From assembly GCF_900162685.1 (NCBI RefSeq), contig NZ_LT727828.1:770824-834823 (forward strand): a stretch of DNA of 64,000 bases, written 5' to 3'. Positions 26,890 to 35,161 of this stretch are shown piece after piece. The notes beneath the pieces were generated by a model. That model searched no databases. It was not told the DNA's origin and worked only from the letters and a program-made list of their open reading frames with translations. The translations under genes and the position numbers were made by a program. The stretch is from Terribacillus halophilus (GTDB lineage Bacteria; Bacillota; Bacilli; Bacillales; Amphibacillaceae). Numbering within the stretch: position 1 is the stretch's first letter; each line of letters begins with the position of its first letter.

Positions 26890-26961
26890 TTCTCCTAGTT
26901 AAAAGCTATAAGAGAAATATACAGTACAAAACGTTAAAAGATGTTCCATTACAGAAAAACG

Positions 26962-28320
26962 TTAAACAGCCGCTTGCTTTTCCTTCCGCTGAATAAACCG
27001 CAGCCGCAAAAAGAACCCAATTGCAGCACATGTGAGCCCTAATGTGATACCGACCCAGAAACCATATGGCTCAAGCGTCGTATAACGGGCCAGCATATAG
27101 CCGCTCGGCAAACCAACAATCCAATACGAGATAAATGCGATGATAAATGGAACTGTCACATCTTTGTAGCCACGCAAGACGCCTTGCAACGAAGCTTGGG
27201 CTGCGTCAGAGAATTGATACATAATCGCAAACAGCATGAATTGCATGGCGAGCAGCACAACAGCACGATCAGATGTATACAAGTAACTGATTTGCTCCCG
27301 GAAGAGGAATAGGAACAAGCTCAATATACCAATGATGACCAATGCAGAGCTAACACCAAGAATGGCATATTGCTTAGCGTGCTCCATACGGCGGGCGCCA
27401 ACTTCATACGAGACCACAATGGTCATGCCAATTGAGATGCTGAGCGGCACCATGAACATAAGTGTTGTAAAGTTTAAGGCAGTTTGATGGGCGGCAATGA
27501 TGTTCGTATCGAACAAAGAACCCATCAATAACGTGACAACACTAAATATACTTGCCTCGAAGAAGGTGCTGAGACCCATGGGTACACCAATTTTTAACTG
27601 CTCCTTCCAAGCTTGAAACGAGACTTTATACCAGCGCACAAATAAATAATGAGTGCGCATTTCCTTCACTTGGAATGTCAGAAACACACTGACACCAAAA
27701 ATGAACCAATATGTAATTGCTGTTGCATAACCAGCACCAGCACCGCCAAGTTCTGGGAAGCCAAAATTCCCGAAGATGAGCAGATAGTTAAGCAATGCAT
27801 TAACAGGCAATGCCAGAAGCAAGATGATCATCGTCACACGTGTGTAGCCTTGCGCATCAAAAAAGTTACGCAGCACGGCACTAGCGAATAACGGAATAAT
27901 CCCGATGCTGAGTCCGTGTAAATAATCAGTAGCAACGGTATGTACGTCAGTGCTTAAATCCATAATGCCTAACACAGGCTGCAATGCAAAGAAACCAACA
28001 GCCAGCACAATAAGAGAAATTAAAATTGCTAGATAAAAGCCTTGCGTTACGGTGCGGCCGACGTCGCTGCGTTTGTTATTGCCAATCAGCTGTCCGACAA
28101 TCGGTGTTATCGCAAGCATGATTCCAGTTAGCCCTGTATACACAGGCATCCAAAGACTGGAGCCAACGGCAACGCCGGCTAAATCATCCGTGCCAGCGCG
28201 GCCGGACATCATCGTATCGATAACGGTCATGAGATTGTAGCTGATCTGTGTAATTAGAATCGGCCATAATATATGAAAGAAAAGGCTAGCTTTTTCTCGT
28301 AGTGTGTTCGTCGGATACAT
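26962..28320 (-). CDS. MATE family efflux transporter
   Basis: Twelve-segment cation-drug antiporter of 452 residues (MatE domain repeated twice, about 15-175 and 240-400). Seen: LITQISYNLMTVIDTMMSGR near the N-terminus, GLTGIMLAITPIVGQLIGN, and PMGLSTFFEASIFSVVTLLMG at the start of the second half. NorM/YeeO-like; exports cationic drugs or metabolites by Na+ or H+ exchange. AGGAAG precedes the ATG at 28320. Confidence 0.9.
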   Translation of the reverse strand: MYPTNTLREKASLFFHILWPILITQISYNLMTVIDTMMSGRAGTDDLAGVAVGSSLWMPVYTGLTGIMLAITPIVGQLIGNNKRSDVGRTVTQGFYLAILISLIVLAVGFFALQPVLGIMDLSTDVHTVATDYLHGLSIGIIPLFASAVLRNFFDAQGYTRVTMIILLLALPVNALLNYLLIFGNFGFPELGGAGAGYATAITYWFIFGVSVFLTFQVKEMRTHYLFVRWYKVSFQAWKEQLKIGVPMGLSTFFEASIFSVVTLLMGSLFDTNIIAAHQTALNFTTLMFMVPLSISIGMTIVVSYEVGARRMEHAKQYAILGVSSALVIIGILSLFLFLFREQISYLYTSDRAVVLLAMQFMLFAIMYQFSDAAQASLQGVLRGYKDVTVPFIIAFISYWIVGLPSGYMLARYTTLEPYGFWVGITLGLTCAAIGFFLRLRFIQRKEKQAAV

Positions 28321-28433
28321 GGTCTTCCTCCAATGTCGAAAAATGTGAAATCATAAACCTTAGTGTACCACAAACCCCTGATTTAAAGCACATTTGCCCC
28401 GGTACAAAAGCTTCATAAACCTGTGGATAAGTG

Positions 28434-28458
28434 GTTTATTTTTCCGTTTGCAGGGTAA
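28434..28458 (+). promoter_or_regulatory. Candidate sigma-B promoter
   Basis: GTTTAT (28434-28439), 13-base spacer, GGGTAA (28453-28458), close to the sigma-B consensus GTTTAA-N12-15-GGGTAT. It lies 68 bases before the small gene at 28526. Confidence 0.45.
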
Positions 28459-28525
28459 ATAGTAAGTAGCAAGCACAACTTAGAGGAGCACTGCATCTGC
28501 TCAAGCAGGGAAGGAGTGGTAAGAA

Positions 28526-28876
28526 ATGGCTTGCCCTTCATTGACAATAAGTGTGCAGGATTTTGTCACAAAAACAAAGAGAGGTTCGTCCATCAACGAT
28601 AATTACTTTTTCGTTTTTAATCACAAGCCAATTGTGGCAAAGATATATATAGGAAATCATCATATTGAAATACCTGATCTCCATGATGTTGTTTTGGAGA
28701 AAGGAAAGGATGGTAAAAACAGTCTGTTCTTTATGCCGCAATCATTCATTTACGAAAACCCAAAAGAGAAACGAACACTAGATGATATGTCGCGTATCAT
28801 TCTTGAAGGAGAAGAGTTGTCGATGTCGATGGAACAAAATGACGAAGCCTACACCATGACGATTAAAATCCGTTAG
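28526..28876 (+). CDS. Hypothetical protein, 116 residues, possible general stress gene
   Basis: Soluble protein with no recognised family. It begins MACPSLTISVQDFVTKTKRG and has mixed beta-strand pattern (AKIYIGNHHIEIPDLHDVVL, LSMSMEQNDEAYTMTIKIR). GGAAGGAG lies 9 bases upstream. A sigma-B-like promoter precedes it. The terminator hairpin begins inside the last codons. Confidence 0.65.
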   Translation: MACPSLTISVQDFVTKTKRGSSINDNYFFVFNHKPIVAKIYIGNHHIEIPDLHDVVLEKGKDGKNSLFFMPQSFIYENPKEKRTLDDMSRIILEGEELSMSMEQNDEAYTMTIKIR

Positions 28877-28892
28877 TGTAGGCTTTTTTTTT
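28845..28892 (+). terminator. Terminator overlapping gene end
   Basis: AAGCCTACAC / GTGTAGGCTT stem, 21-base loop, then nine T. The left arm is within the coding region of the 116-residue protein. Confidence 0.8.
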
Positions 28893-28957
28893 ATTCAAAT
28901 CGCGACATTTATACAGTACAATATAAAAGAAAATAAAACGGAAAAAGGTACAGGAAA

Positions 28958-29647
28958 ATGGAGATAAGAGATCAACAGAGAGTTTTATCAAGTTTCACAG
29001 CAAGATTATTACGTAAACATTTTGGCAAGGGGCCAGAAAGTGTCTTCGTTTCCGTAGGAGATGGCATCATCTGTATTTATTTACGAGATTTGCAGACTCC
29101 TGTTGAGAAGGTGCTGATCGAGAATGACCAGTACAGCTTGCTCTATGAAACACGAGACAGCTTGATGGCAAAATGCTTACCCGAATTAAAAGAGCAATTT
29201 CAAGAAGAAACGGGTCAGCATTTTCCCTATTTTTATTACGATTGGAATATGGAGACCAATGGTGGTGTCATCGTAGCTGCCACAGAAGAATTCGGCAGTC
29301 TGCCAAAAGATCCAGACTTGCTAGAAGTTGATGAAATCGTTGCAAATGTTACAAAGAAAACAGAGAGATTGCCGGACAAGGTGAAATCTGTTAGACTTAA
29401 TAATAGAACCTTAGTCATCTATCGTCAGGGAATACTTGTCAACATCGAGAAGGAAATTATCCGCGTCGGAGAAACGAAGGTATTGCGTCGGGCAAAGAGA
29501 AGTTTAGAGAGGCGAGCATTGCGTGAGGCGTTTGATAAAGAAAGTCAATTGCTGCAAGGTGCTGCGCAAGAAGTTTTTGTAGATTGGGCATTCGAAGCGG
29601 ATCGAAGTATGATCGTCGTTATTATCGATCCAAATAGAACAGAATAA
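28958..29647 (+). CDS. Tandem DUF2294 (MpsC-type) domain protein
   Basis: Protein of 229 residues with two copies of the DUF2294 fold: about 5-105 (VLSSFTARLLRKHFGKGPESVFVSVGDGIICIYL...) and 130-225 (TERLPDKVKSVRLNNRTLVIYRQGILVNIE...). The family is now called MpsC after a subunit of a staphylococcal Na+-translocating membrane-potential system; most Bacillaceae members are uncharacterised and soluble. MpsA/MpsB partners are not in the window. The second copy is more basic and ends in FVDWAFEADRSMIVVII. The start has AAAAGG about 10 bases before the ATG. Confidence 0.78.
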   Translation: MEIRDQQRVLSSFTARLLRKHFGKGPESVFVSVGDGIICIYLRDLQTPVEKVLIENDQYSLLYETRDSLMAKCLPELKEQFQEETGQHFPYFYYDWNMETNGGVIVAATEEFGSLPKDPDLLEVDEIVANVTKKTERLPDKVKSVRLNNRTLVIYRQGILVNIEKEIIRVGETKVLRRAKRSLERRALREAFDKESQLLQGAAQEVFVDWAFEADRSMIVVIIDPNRTE

Positions 29648-29688
29648 AAATATCTTGGTCAACATTAGCTGGGCATAGAACTAGCGAT

Positions 29689-29735
29689 AAGCCAAAGCAG
29701 GACAGCACTACCTGTCCTTGCTTTGGCTTTTTTTA
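29689..29735 (+). terminator. Terminator after the MpsC-domain gene
   Basis: Long stem AGCCAAAGCAGGACAG pairing with a CTGTCC...GCTTTGGCT arm (one bulge) and seven T. Confidence 0.85.
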
Positions 29736-29816
29736 ATGGTTTAACCAAATAAAGGGGACCTGTATATTCATATTAGTAAGCTACAAGCAGCGTCAGCTCC
29801 TGGGAAGGTGTCTGAA

Positions 29817-30227
29817 ATGCAGATAGGAAGCGAAAAGGATATTGTCACCAGCAGATCGCAAGGCAGGAAGCTAGCAGCAGAACTCGGATTCAGTGCCGTA
29901 GAACAGGCTCGTATCACAGCAGCTATCTCTGAGCTGGCCCGTAATATTTACAAATACGCCGGCAGTGGAACGATTTGCATAAACAGTGAACAAGATTTGA
30001 GAAGGATCGGCATTTTCATCACCGCAAAAGACAACGGTCCTGGCATCGAGAACCTACAGGACGCACTGCAAGATGGCTACACAACAGGCGGCGGATTAGG
30101 AAGAGGGCTACCAGGTGTCAAACGGCTCATGGACAACTTCGACATCACATCTTCTCCACAAGAAGGAACATGTGTACAAGTGGCAAAATACCGAATCGTA
30201 AAATCAACAAGCGTATTCCAAATATAG
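29817..30227 (+). CDS. RsbT-like serine kinase / anti-sigma regulatory factor
   Basis: GHKL-type ATP-binding protein of 136 residues. Seen: N-box ISELARNIYKYAGSG (Glu/Asn), G1 KDNGPGIENL, G2 GGGLGRGLPGVKRLMDNF. This fits RsbT, which phosphorylates RsbS/RsbR stressosome proteins and then activates RsbU, rather than RsbW. No rsbR, rsbS or rsbU is nearby, so it is an orphan. Start ATG 29817 follows GGGAAGG by 8 bases; the GTG at 29808 lies in the site. Confidence 0.83.
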   Translation: MQIGSEKDIVTSRSQGRKLAAELGFSAVEQARITAAISELARNIYKYAGSGTICINSEQDLRRIGIFITAKDNGPGIENLQDALQDGYTTGGGLGRGLPGVKRLMDNFDITSSPQEGTCVQVAKYRIVKSTSVFQI

Positions 30228-30344
30228 GGATACGTTCTTTTTGTATGGGGAGAAATAACTACTTATAAAAAATTAGGTGCATTCTTTTTTATAATGATAT
30301 AGATTGGAAAAGTAAGGAAAATAAATAGAGTGGAGATGAAATGC

Positions 30345-30794
30345 ATGCAAATGCAAATTGAAGTCTTGCCAAATTATCTAGTCGCTTACATACGCCGAAT
30401 AGGTGCTTATGGAGCTGCTAATTACCAAACGATGGAACAATTGAAGCAATGGTCAGCAGAAAAGGATTTATTAACAGAGACATCTATTATACTCGGTATT
30501 TCACACGATGACCCAACATCGACTTTAGCAGAAAAATGCAGATACGATGCCGCTATTGTCATTGCCGATAATCTAGAAACGGACACTTCGGTTGCTATAG
30601 GAGAAACAGCAGGAGGGAAGTATGCTTGTGTTATAGTAGAGCATACAGTAGCTGCTATTGAAGAAGCATGGGCAACAGCTGCTGAGGAGTTGATAAGGCA
30701 TGGGCTAGAAGCAGACAATCGCCCAATTGTCGAACGGTATAAGGAAGAATTGTTAAGCAGGCATTATTGTGAACTATGTATACCGATAAAATAG
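30345..30794 (+). CDS. GyrI-like / SbmC-type small-molecule binding protein
   Basis: Soluble protein of 149 residues with the AraC-effector-binding / GyrI-like fold, lacking a DNA-binding domain. Seen: PNYLVAYIRRIGAYGA at the start, ILGISHDDPTSTLAEKCRYDA in the middle (typical DP...C-YD pattern), and AAIEEAWATAAEELIRHG before the C-terminal strand. Members protect against gyrase toxins or hydrolyse/bind hydrophobic compounds. GTGGAG lies 9 bases before the ATG at 30345. Confidence 0.78.
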   Translation: MQMQIEVLPNYLVAYIRRIGAYGAANYQTMEQLKQWSAEKDLLTETSIILGISHDDPTSTLAEKCRYDAAIVIADNLETDTSVAIGETAGGKYACVIVEHTVAAIEEAWATAAEELIRHGLEADNRPIVERYKEELLSRHYCELCIPIK

Positions 30795-30878
30795 GCATAA
30801 GAATAAGATATGAAAATGAAACTAAACTGTCTGCTCATTCGTCTTACTACATAACAACACAAAAAAGAGGCGAAACAA

Positions 30879-31040
30879 ATGTTTCAGATGGTTTTCTATA
30901 TTCTAGGTGTTCTCGTCATGCTGTTTCTAGTCGTTGCCGCATCTCGCCAGCTTACCGATTTGCTTCAGCTTATCACTTCTCAAAGCAAACAAAAAAAGCC
31001 TGAGACAGAAAGATCTGTCCCAAGCTCTTGGAATCAATAG
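30879..31040 (+). CDS. Small membrane protein, 53 residues
   Basis: Begins MFQMVFYILGVLVMLFLVV: one N-terminal membrane helix, then a short polar tail with KQKKPETERS. AAAGAGG lies 8 bases before the ATG. The last codons overlap the 3' end and terminator of the convergent wall hydrolase gene. No family recognised. Confidence 0.5.
   Translation: MFQMVFYILGVLVMLFLVVAASRQLTDLLQLITSQSKQKKPETERSVPSSWNQ
30991..31026 (-). terminator. Terminator of the wall hydrolase gene
   Basis: 12-bp stem on the minus strand (AGCTTGGGACAG / CTGTCTCAGGCT, two G-T pairs) and seven T. Lies inside the small convergent ORF. Confidence 0.8.
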
Positions 31041-32101
31041 AAACGCTTGTAGCTATCGAAGTGTTTCGCATAATAAGAGTTGCTTGTACTTGTAATGCGT
31101 ACGCCGTCGTTATCCGCGTGGATAAACTGACCGCCGCCAAGGTAGATACCCATATGAGAGATACCAGCTTTATAAGTTCCTTTAAAGAAGATTAAATCTC
31201 CTGGCTGCGGGGAACTTACATAATGAGAACGGTTGAAGTAACCTTCCGCAGATGTACGAGAAATATCATAGCCAGCGTTTTTGAATGCATAATAGATAAA
31301 TCCGCTGCAATCAAATCCTCCTGGTGTAGAACCTCCCCAAGCGTATGGATCACCCAACTGGGATTTCGCAACGCTGATTAGCTTGCTCACACTCTTAGAA
31401 GACGATGACGTTTGCGCAGAGTCTACTTTTGTATTTGTTGCAGGCTTCGTAGAAGAAGAGGAACCGCTGCTTGCTTTGCCGTTAATCTTCAATGTTTGGC
31501 CAACATAGATAATATCAGATGATAGGTTGTTCCATGATTTCAGGTTTGAAACAGAAACACCGTTATTATTAGCAATCTTCCATAGAGAGTCACCAGACTT
31601 CACTTTGTAAGAAGAAGAGCTGGAACTAGTGCTGGTGTTGGACGAGCTGCTAGAATTAGAGGAAGAACTGTTCGACGATGAAGAAGAACCTCCTGCAGAA
31701 ACTTTTAGCTTGTCACCAGGATAGATTAAATATCCGTTAATATTATTCCATTTCTTTAAGTTGTTTAAAGAAATATTATGTTTATGTGCAATACCACTTA
31801 ACGTATCACCAGATTTAACAGTATAAGTAGATGCACTGCTAGAAGATGATGTAGAAGTCTTCGTAGTAGAGTTACTTGTTGATTTAGAAGAACCAGAAGT
31901 CTGTAGCACTTGGTTCGGGAATATTATATTACTTTTTAAGTTGTTAATCTTCTTCAATTCGGAAACGGACGTGTCGTATTTGCTAGCAATCTTCCAAAGC
32001 GAGTCACCACTCTGAACTTTATAGGATGCAGCGTCAACTGTTGTGGCATAAGAACTAGCGATAACCGCAGAGGCAGCAAGTGTAACAATCGTCTTTTTCA
32101 T
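31034..32101 (-). CDS. LysM-NlpC/P60 D,L-endopeptidase
   Basis: Secreted cell-wall hydrolase of about 355 residues (LytE/CwlS-like) that cuts the gamma-D-Glu-meso-DAP stem-peptide bond. The start MKKTIVTLAASAVIAS gives a signal peptide ending near VDAAS; AAAGGAG lies 12 bases upstream; an in-frame ATG at 32128 would lengthen it by nine residues. Three LysM repeats (YKVQSGDSLWKIA, YTVKSGDTLSGIA, YKVKSGDSLWKIA) separated by Ser/Thr-rich linkers bind glycan. The C-terminal NlpC/P60 domain has catalytic Cys in GGFDCSGFIYYAF, His in ISHMGIYLGGG and a third polar residue in FIHAD. A WalR-type box upstream suggests WalRK control. Confidence 0.92.
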   Translation of the reverse strand: MKKTIVTLAASAVIASSYATTVDAASYKVQSGDSLWKIASKYDTSVSELKKINNLKSNIIFPNQVLQTSGSSKSTSNSTTKTSTSSSSSASTYTVKSGDTLSGIAHKHNISLNNLKKWNNINGYLIYPGDKLKVSAGGSSSSSNSSSSNSSSSSNTSTSSSSSSYKVKSGDSLWKIANNNGVSVSNLKSWNNLSSDIIYVGQTLKINGKASSGSSSSTKPATNTKVDSAQTSSSSKSVSKLISVAKSQLGDPYAWGGSTPGGFDCSGFIYYAFKNAGYDISRTSAEGYFNRSHYVSSPQPGDLIFFKGTYKAGISHMGIYLGGGQFIHADNDGVRITSTSNSYYAKHFDSYKRFY

Positions 32102-32191
32102 TCTAGTAATGTGCTCCTTTATTTTCATATTCCAAGAAATTAATCATACTATAGCATATTTTGTCACCTAATTTACCAGAATTTACGTCAT

Positions 32192-32208
32192 TGTAATCTA
32201 ACTGTAAT
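32192..32208 (-). promoter_or_regulatory. WalR-type box upstream of wall hydrolase
   Basis: TGTAAT-CTAAC-TGTAAT on the plus strand, a full match to TGTWAH-N5-TGTWAH. It lies about 45 bases upstream of an extended -10 (TGCTATAGT on the minus strand) for the LysM-NlpC/P60 gene. Orientation relative to the gene is reversed, so activation versus repression is not clear. Confidence 0.5.
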
Positions 32209-32421
32209 ATTAAACGCATATAATGGAGGGAAATGTAGAAAGGAAGTTATTGAGTGAACTAGTTTAGTATGTTACTATTTTTACAGTTTCAGTAAGTGGG
32301 TAAGGACTTTCGTACGAGACGTTCTTTATTTACGTTTTACTGTATTTATATCGGGAAATATCATAAGTACGAAACACTCTACACTCCAACTACATACACT
32401 ACATAAAGAGGTGCAGAACGT

Positions 32422-33306
32422 ATGAAAATCAAAAAGGCCATCATCCCCGCTGCAGGTCTAGGTACACGTTTCCTGCCAGCAACGAAAGCACAACCGAAAG
32501 AAATGCTTCCGATTGTGGACAAACCAACCATTCAGTACATTGTCGAAGAAGCAGTTAAATCTGGTATTGAGGACATTATTATTGTCAGCGGTCGCGGTAA
32601 ACGTGCAATTGAGGATCATTTCGACAAGTCTTACGAACTAGAAGACCAGTTAATTAAAAAAGATAAAATGAAGATGCTTGAAGAAATTCAAGGCATTTCA
32701 AACCTTGCTGATATCCACTACATCCGCCAAAAAGAAGCAAAAGGGCTTGGCCATGCCATCTCTGTTGCGAAGAAATTTATCGGAGACGAGCCATTCGCAG
32801 TATTGCTTGGTGATGACATTGTGAAAACAGAAGGCACACCGGCACTAAAACAATTGACAGATGCTTTTGAAAAATACCGCGGTTCAATTGTAGGTGTACA
32901 ACAAGTACCTGAATCTGAAGTATCAAAATACGGTGTGGTTGCTCCTCAGGGATCAACTAGTGAACCTAACCTATTACAGGTAAGTGACTTAGTAGAGAAG
33001 CCGAAGAGAGAAGAAGCACCTTCTAATTATGCAATCATGGGTCGTTATGTGTTAACTCCTGAAATCTTTGATATTCTAGAAACGCTCCCTGCTGGTGCTG
33101 GTGGAGAAATTCAATTGACAGATGCGATTAAGGAATTGAATAAGAAACAAGCTGTTTATGCATGTGAGTTCAGTGGAGATCGTTATGATGTTGGAGATAA
33201 ATTCGGATTTATCAAGGCAACAATTGAATTTGCATTAGATCGCCCGGATTTGAAAGACCAACTGCAGAATTATCTAAATCAGTTTGTAGCAGCAGAGAGT
33301 AAATAA
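32422..33306 (+). CDS. gtaB: UTP-glucose-1-phosphate uridylyltransferase
   Basis: Cytoplasmic nucleotidyltransferase of 294 residues making UDP-glucose from UTP and glucose-1-P. Seen: [21 protein letters not shown] (nucleotide-binding start), [46 protein letters not shown] and [13 protein letters not shown]. It precedes the glycan operon but has its own terminator. Its product feeds galE (UDP-galactose), ugd (UDP-glucuronate) and glycolipid or teichoic acid synthesis. AGAGGTG lies 8 bases before the ATG. Confidence 0.95.
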   Translation: MKIKKAIIPAAGLGTRFLPATKAQPKEMLPIVDKPTIQYIVEEAVKSGIEDIIIVSGRGKRAIEDHFDKSYELEDQLIKKDKMKMLEEIQGISNLADIHYIRQKEAKGLGHAISVAKKFIGDEPFAVLLGDDIVKTEGTPALKQLTDAFEKYRGSIVGVQQVPESEVSKYGVVAPQGSTSEPNLLQVSDLVEKPKREEAPSNYAIMGRYVLTPEIFDILETLPAGAGGEIQLTDAIKELNKKQAVYACEFSGDRYDVGDKFGFIKATIEFALDRPDLKDQLQNYLNQFVAAESK

Positions 33307-33318
33307 TTTCACTTTAAA

Positions 33319-33349
33319 AACGAGTCTACTTTGTTAGACTCGTTTTTTA
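33319..33349 (+). terminator. Terminator after gtaB
   Basis: 11-bp stem AAACGAGTCTA / TAGACTCGTTT and six T. Confidence 0.9.
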
Positions 33350-33388
33350 TTATATTTTGGTAAATCTATGTTCTGTCTGGGAATTATG

Positions 33389-33621
33389 TGGTATACTCTA
33401 CTTTGTTTTTAAGAGCTAACTAAGAAAATTGTACTATATATTATATCTTGTTTTAGTAGAATGTAAGCTCTGATTTTGTCTCTTAACTTTATTCGACAAA
33501 ATCAGACATTGCATGACGTTTTAAACTAGATATAATAAATAGGTACTTATACTTCAAAAGTTAGTATAGTCCTTTGTCTTTGGACTTATAATTATTAAGC
33601 ATACTCATCGGAGGGACATGA
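33389..33621 (+). promoter_or_regulatory. Leader region of the glycan operon with perfect inverted repeat
   Basis: An extended -10 TGGTATACT (33389-33397) opens a leader of about 220 bases. It holds a perfect 12-bp inverted repeat TCTGATTTTGTC (33469-33480) / GACAAAATCAGA (33495-33506) with 14-base loop and no T-run after it, and a second possible -10 TATAAT at 33587. Operator or RNA switch are both possible. No ORF seen. Confidence 0.5.
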
Positions 33622-34386
33622 ATGGAAGAGACAATCTCTATAAAGGAAATATTTGCAGTGTTAAGAAAACGATTTCTAATGATCTTATCACTGATTATAG
33701 CTTTTACAGCAATTGCACTGTTAGTTAGTTATTTTTTGATTACCCCGACCTATAAGGCAAGTGCCTCTGTAGTTGTCAATCAGGAAGAAAACGTGGATGT
33801 TTCCAGCTTAAATAATGCGATTCAATCCAATATTAGCTTGATAAATACATATAAAATTGTAATGACAAGTCCAGTAATACTAGATAAAGTAGCAAAAGAA
33901 ATGAATCTTTCTCTCTCATCTAACGCAATAGCGGAGAAGCTAGAAGTTGCTTCTGAAGCAAATACCCAAATTATTACCGTTACAGCAACTGATACTAGTC
34001 AGGAAGCAGCAGCTAAACTTGCTAACACAACAGTAGATGTTTTTCAAAATCAAATTCCAGATTTGATGAATTTAGAGAATGTGAAGCCCTTGTCCTTAGC
34101 CGAGACTGTAAACGATCCATCCCCGGCAAGTCCGAATGTCATTCTAAATACAGTAATTGCACTTGTTTTAGGTGCTATGGTAGGTATTGGGCTAGCATTC
34201 CTTTTGGAATATCTGGATAATACCGTTAAAACTGAAGCGGATATTGAAAAGCGTATTGGTGTACCAGTCATTGGGATTATTAATCACATGACCGAAGAAG
34301 ATATGCAAACAAACAAACGATCACCGAATAACGAACGCAGTCAAGTTAGGAGAGGTTATAATGGCCAAAAGAAAAAAACAGTTTAA
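33622..34386 (+). CDS. ywqC: Wzz-domain tyrosine kinase modulator / chain-length protein
   Basis: Membrane protein of 254 residues with the Wzz topology: N-terminal helix (about 18-38, FLMILSLIIAFTAIALLVSY), an extracytoplasmic coiled part, second helix (about 170-192, LNTVIALVLGAMVGIGLAF) and a short cytoplasmic tail. Homologues (TkmA/YwqC, CapA, EpsA) bind and activate the BY-kinase encoded next and set polysaccharide chain length. The gene overlaps the kinase by 26 bases. GGAGGGAC lies 5 bases upstream of the ATG. Confidence 0.9.
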   Translation: MEETISIKEIFAVLRKRFLMILSLIIAFTAIALLVSYFLITPTYKASASVVVNQEENVDVSSLNNAIQSNISLINTYKIVMTSPVILDKVAKEMNLSLSSNAIAEKLEVASEANTQIITVTATDTSQEAAAKLANTTVDVFQNQIPDLMNLENVKPLSLAETVNDPSPASPNVILNTVIALVLGAMVGIGLAFLLEYLDNTVKTEADIEKRIGVPVIGIINHMTEEDMQTNKRSPNNERSQVRRGYNGQKKKTV

Positions 34387-35053
34387 AACAAATGTCCGGT
34401 CTCTCATTACAAAGTTCAATCCGAAGTCTCCAATTTCTGAGCAGTATCGTACCATTAGAACAAACATCGAATTTGCATCTGTCGATCAAGAATTGAGTAT
34501 TTTACTTGTTACTTCTTCTGGTCCATCGGAAGGTAAGTCTTCTACTACTGCTAATTTAGGTGTTGTTTTTGCACAGCAAGGAAAAAGAGTACTTTTAGTT
34601 GATGCAGATCTGAGAAAGCCGACAGTGCACTATACATTCAAGCTTGATAATAGAATTGGTCTTAGTACTGTACTTGTAGGTGAGAAAACCTTAGAAGAAG
34701 CAGTAAAAGAAACAGATATTCCTAATTTAGACATTTTAACATGCGGTCCTATTCCGCCTAACCCATCTGAACTCTTAGGGTCTAAATCGATGAAGCAAAT
34801 GCTGCATCTAGCACAAGAAACGTACGATGTAATAGTTTTTGATACACCGCCTGTATTAGCTGTTACTGATGCCCAAATTTTAGCAAATATATGCGATGGT
34901 TCTATAATAGTCGCAAGAAGTGAACAAACAGAGTATGAAGCTATCCAGAAGGCAAAGGAGCTTATGGAGCCAGCACATGCAAAGCTGCTCGGTATTGTGC
35001 TAAACGATGTTGCGCAGAAAAAATCAAACACATACTACTATTACGGAAGTTAA
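34361..35053 (+). CDS. ywqD: CpsD/CapB family bacterial tyrosine kinase
   Basis: Cytoplasmic BY-kinase of 230 residues (PtkA/YwqD, EpsB type). Seen: Walker A SSGPSEGKSSTTANLG, Walker A' VLLVDADLRKPTVH, Walker B VIVFDTPPVL, and a C-terminal Tyr cluster NTYYYYGS that is autophosphorylated. Activated by the Wzz-like partner upstream, with which it overlaps; controls polysaccharide synthesis and may phosphorylate Ugd. AGGAGAGG precedes the ATG at 34361. Confidence 0.93.
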   Translation: MAKRKKQFKTNVRSLITKFNPKSPISEQYRTIRTNIEFASVDQELSILLVTSSGPSEGKSSTTANLGVVFAQQGKRVLLVDADLRKPTVHYTFKLDNRIGLSTVLVGEKTLEEAVKETDIPNLDILTCGPIPPNPSELLGSKSMKQMLHLAQETYDVIVFDTPPVLAVTDAQILANICDGSIIVARSEQTEYEAIQKAKELMEPAHAKLLGIVLNDVAQKKSNTYYYYGS

Positions 35054-35067
35054 CAATGTCTCTATTT

Positions 35068-35086
35068 ATCCTCGAATATCGAGGAT
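35068..35086 (+). other. Intra-operon hairpin
   Basis: ATCCTCGA / TCGAGGAT, 3-base loop, between the kinase and phosphatase genes. The T-run is weak, so an RNA-processing or partial-termination role is possible. Confidence 0.4.
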
Positions 35087-35161
35087 ATATTTTCGGATTC
35101 TATCTAGGAAAAAGGTCATCGGTTATTTCTATATTAATGTCAGTAGAAAGGGGCGGATAAT

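Noticed and set aside
29738-29760. Sigma-B promoter before the RsbT-like gene
   Set aside because: GTTTAA is present but no GGGTAT-like -10 at the right distance (nearest is GGGGAC at 9-10 bases).
32281-32330. Sigma-B promoter before gtaB, as known for B. subtilis gtaB
   Set aside because: A GTTT and a GGGTAA occur but the spacing (8 bases) does not fit.
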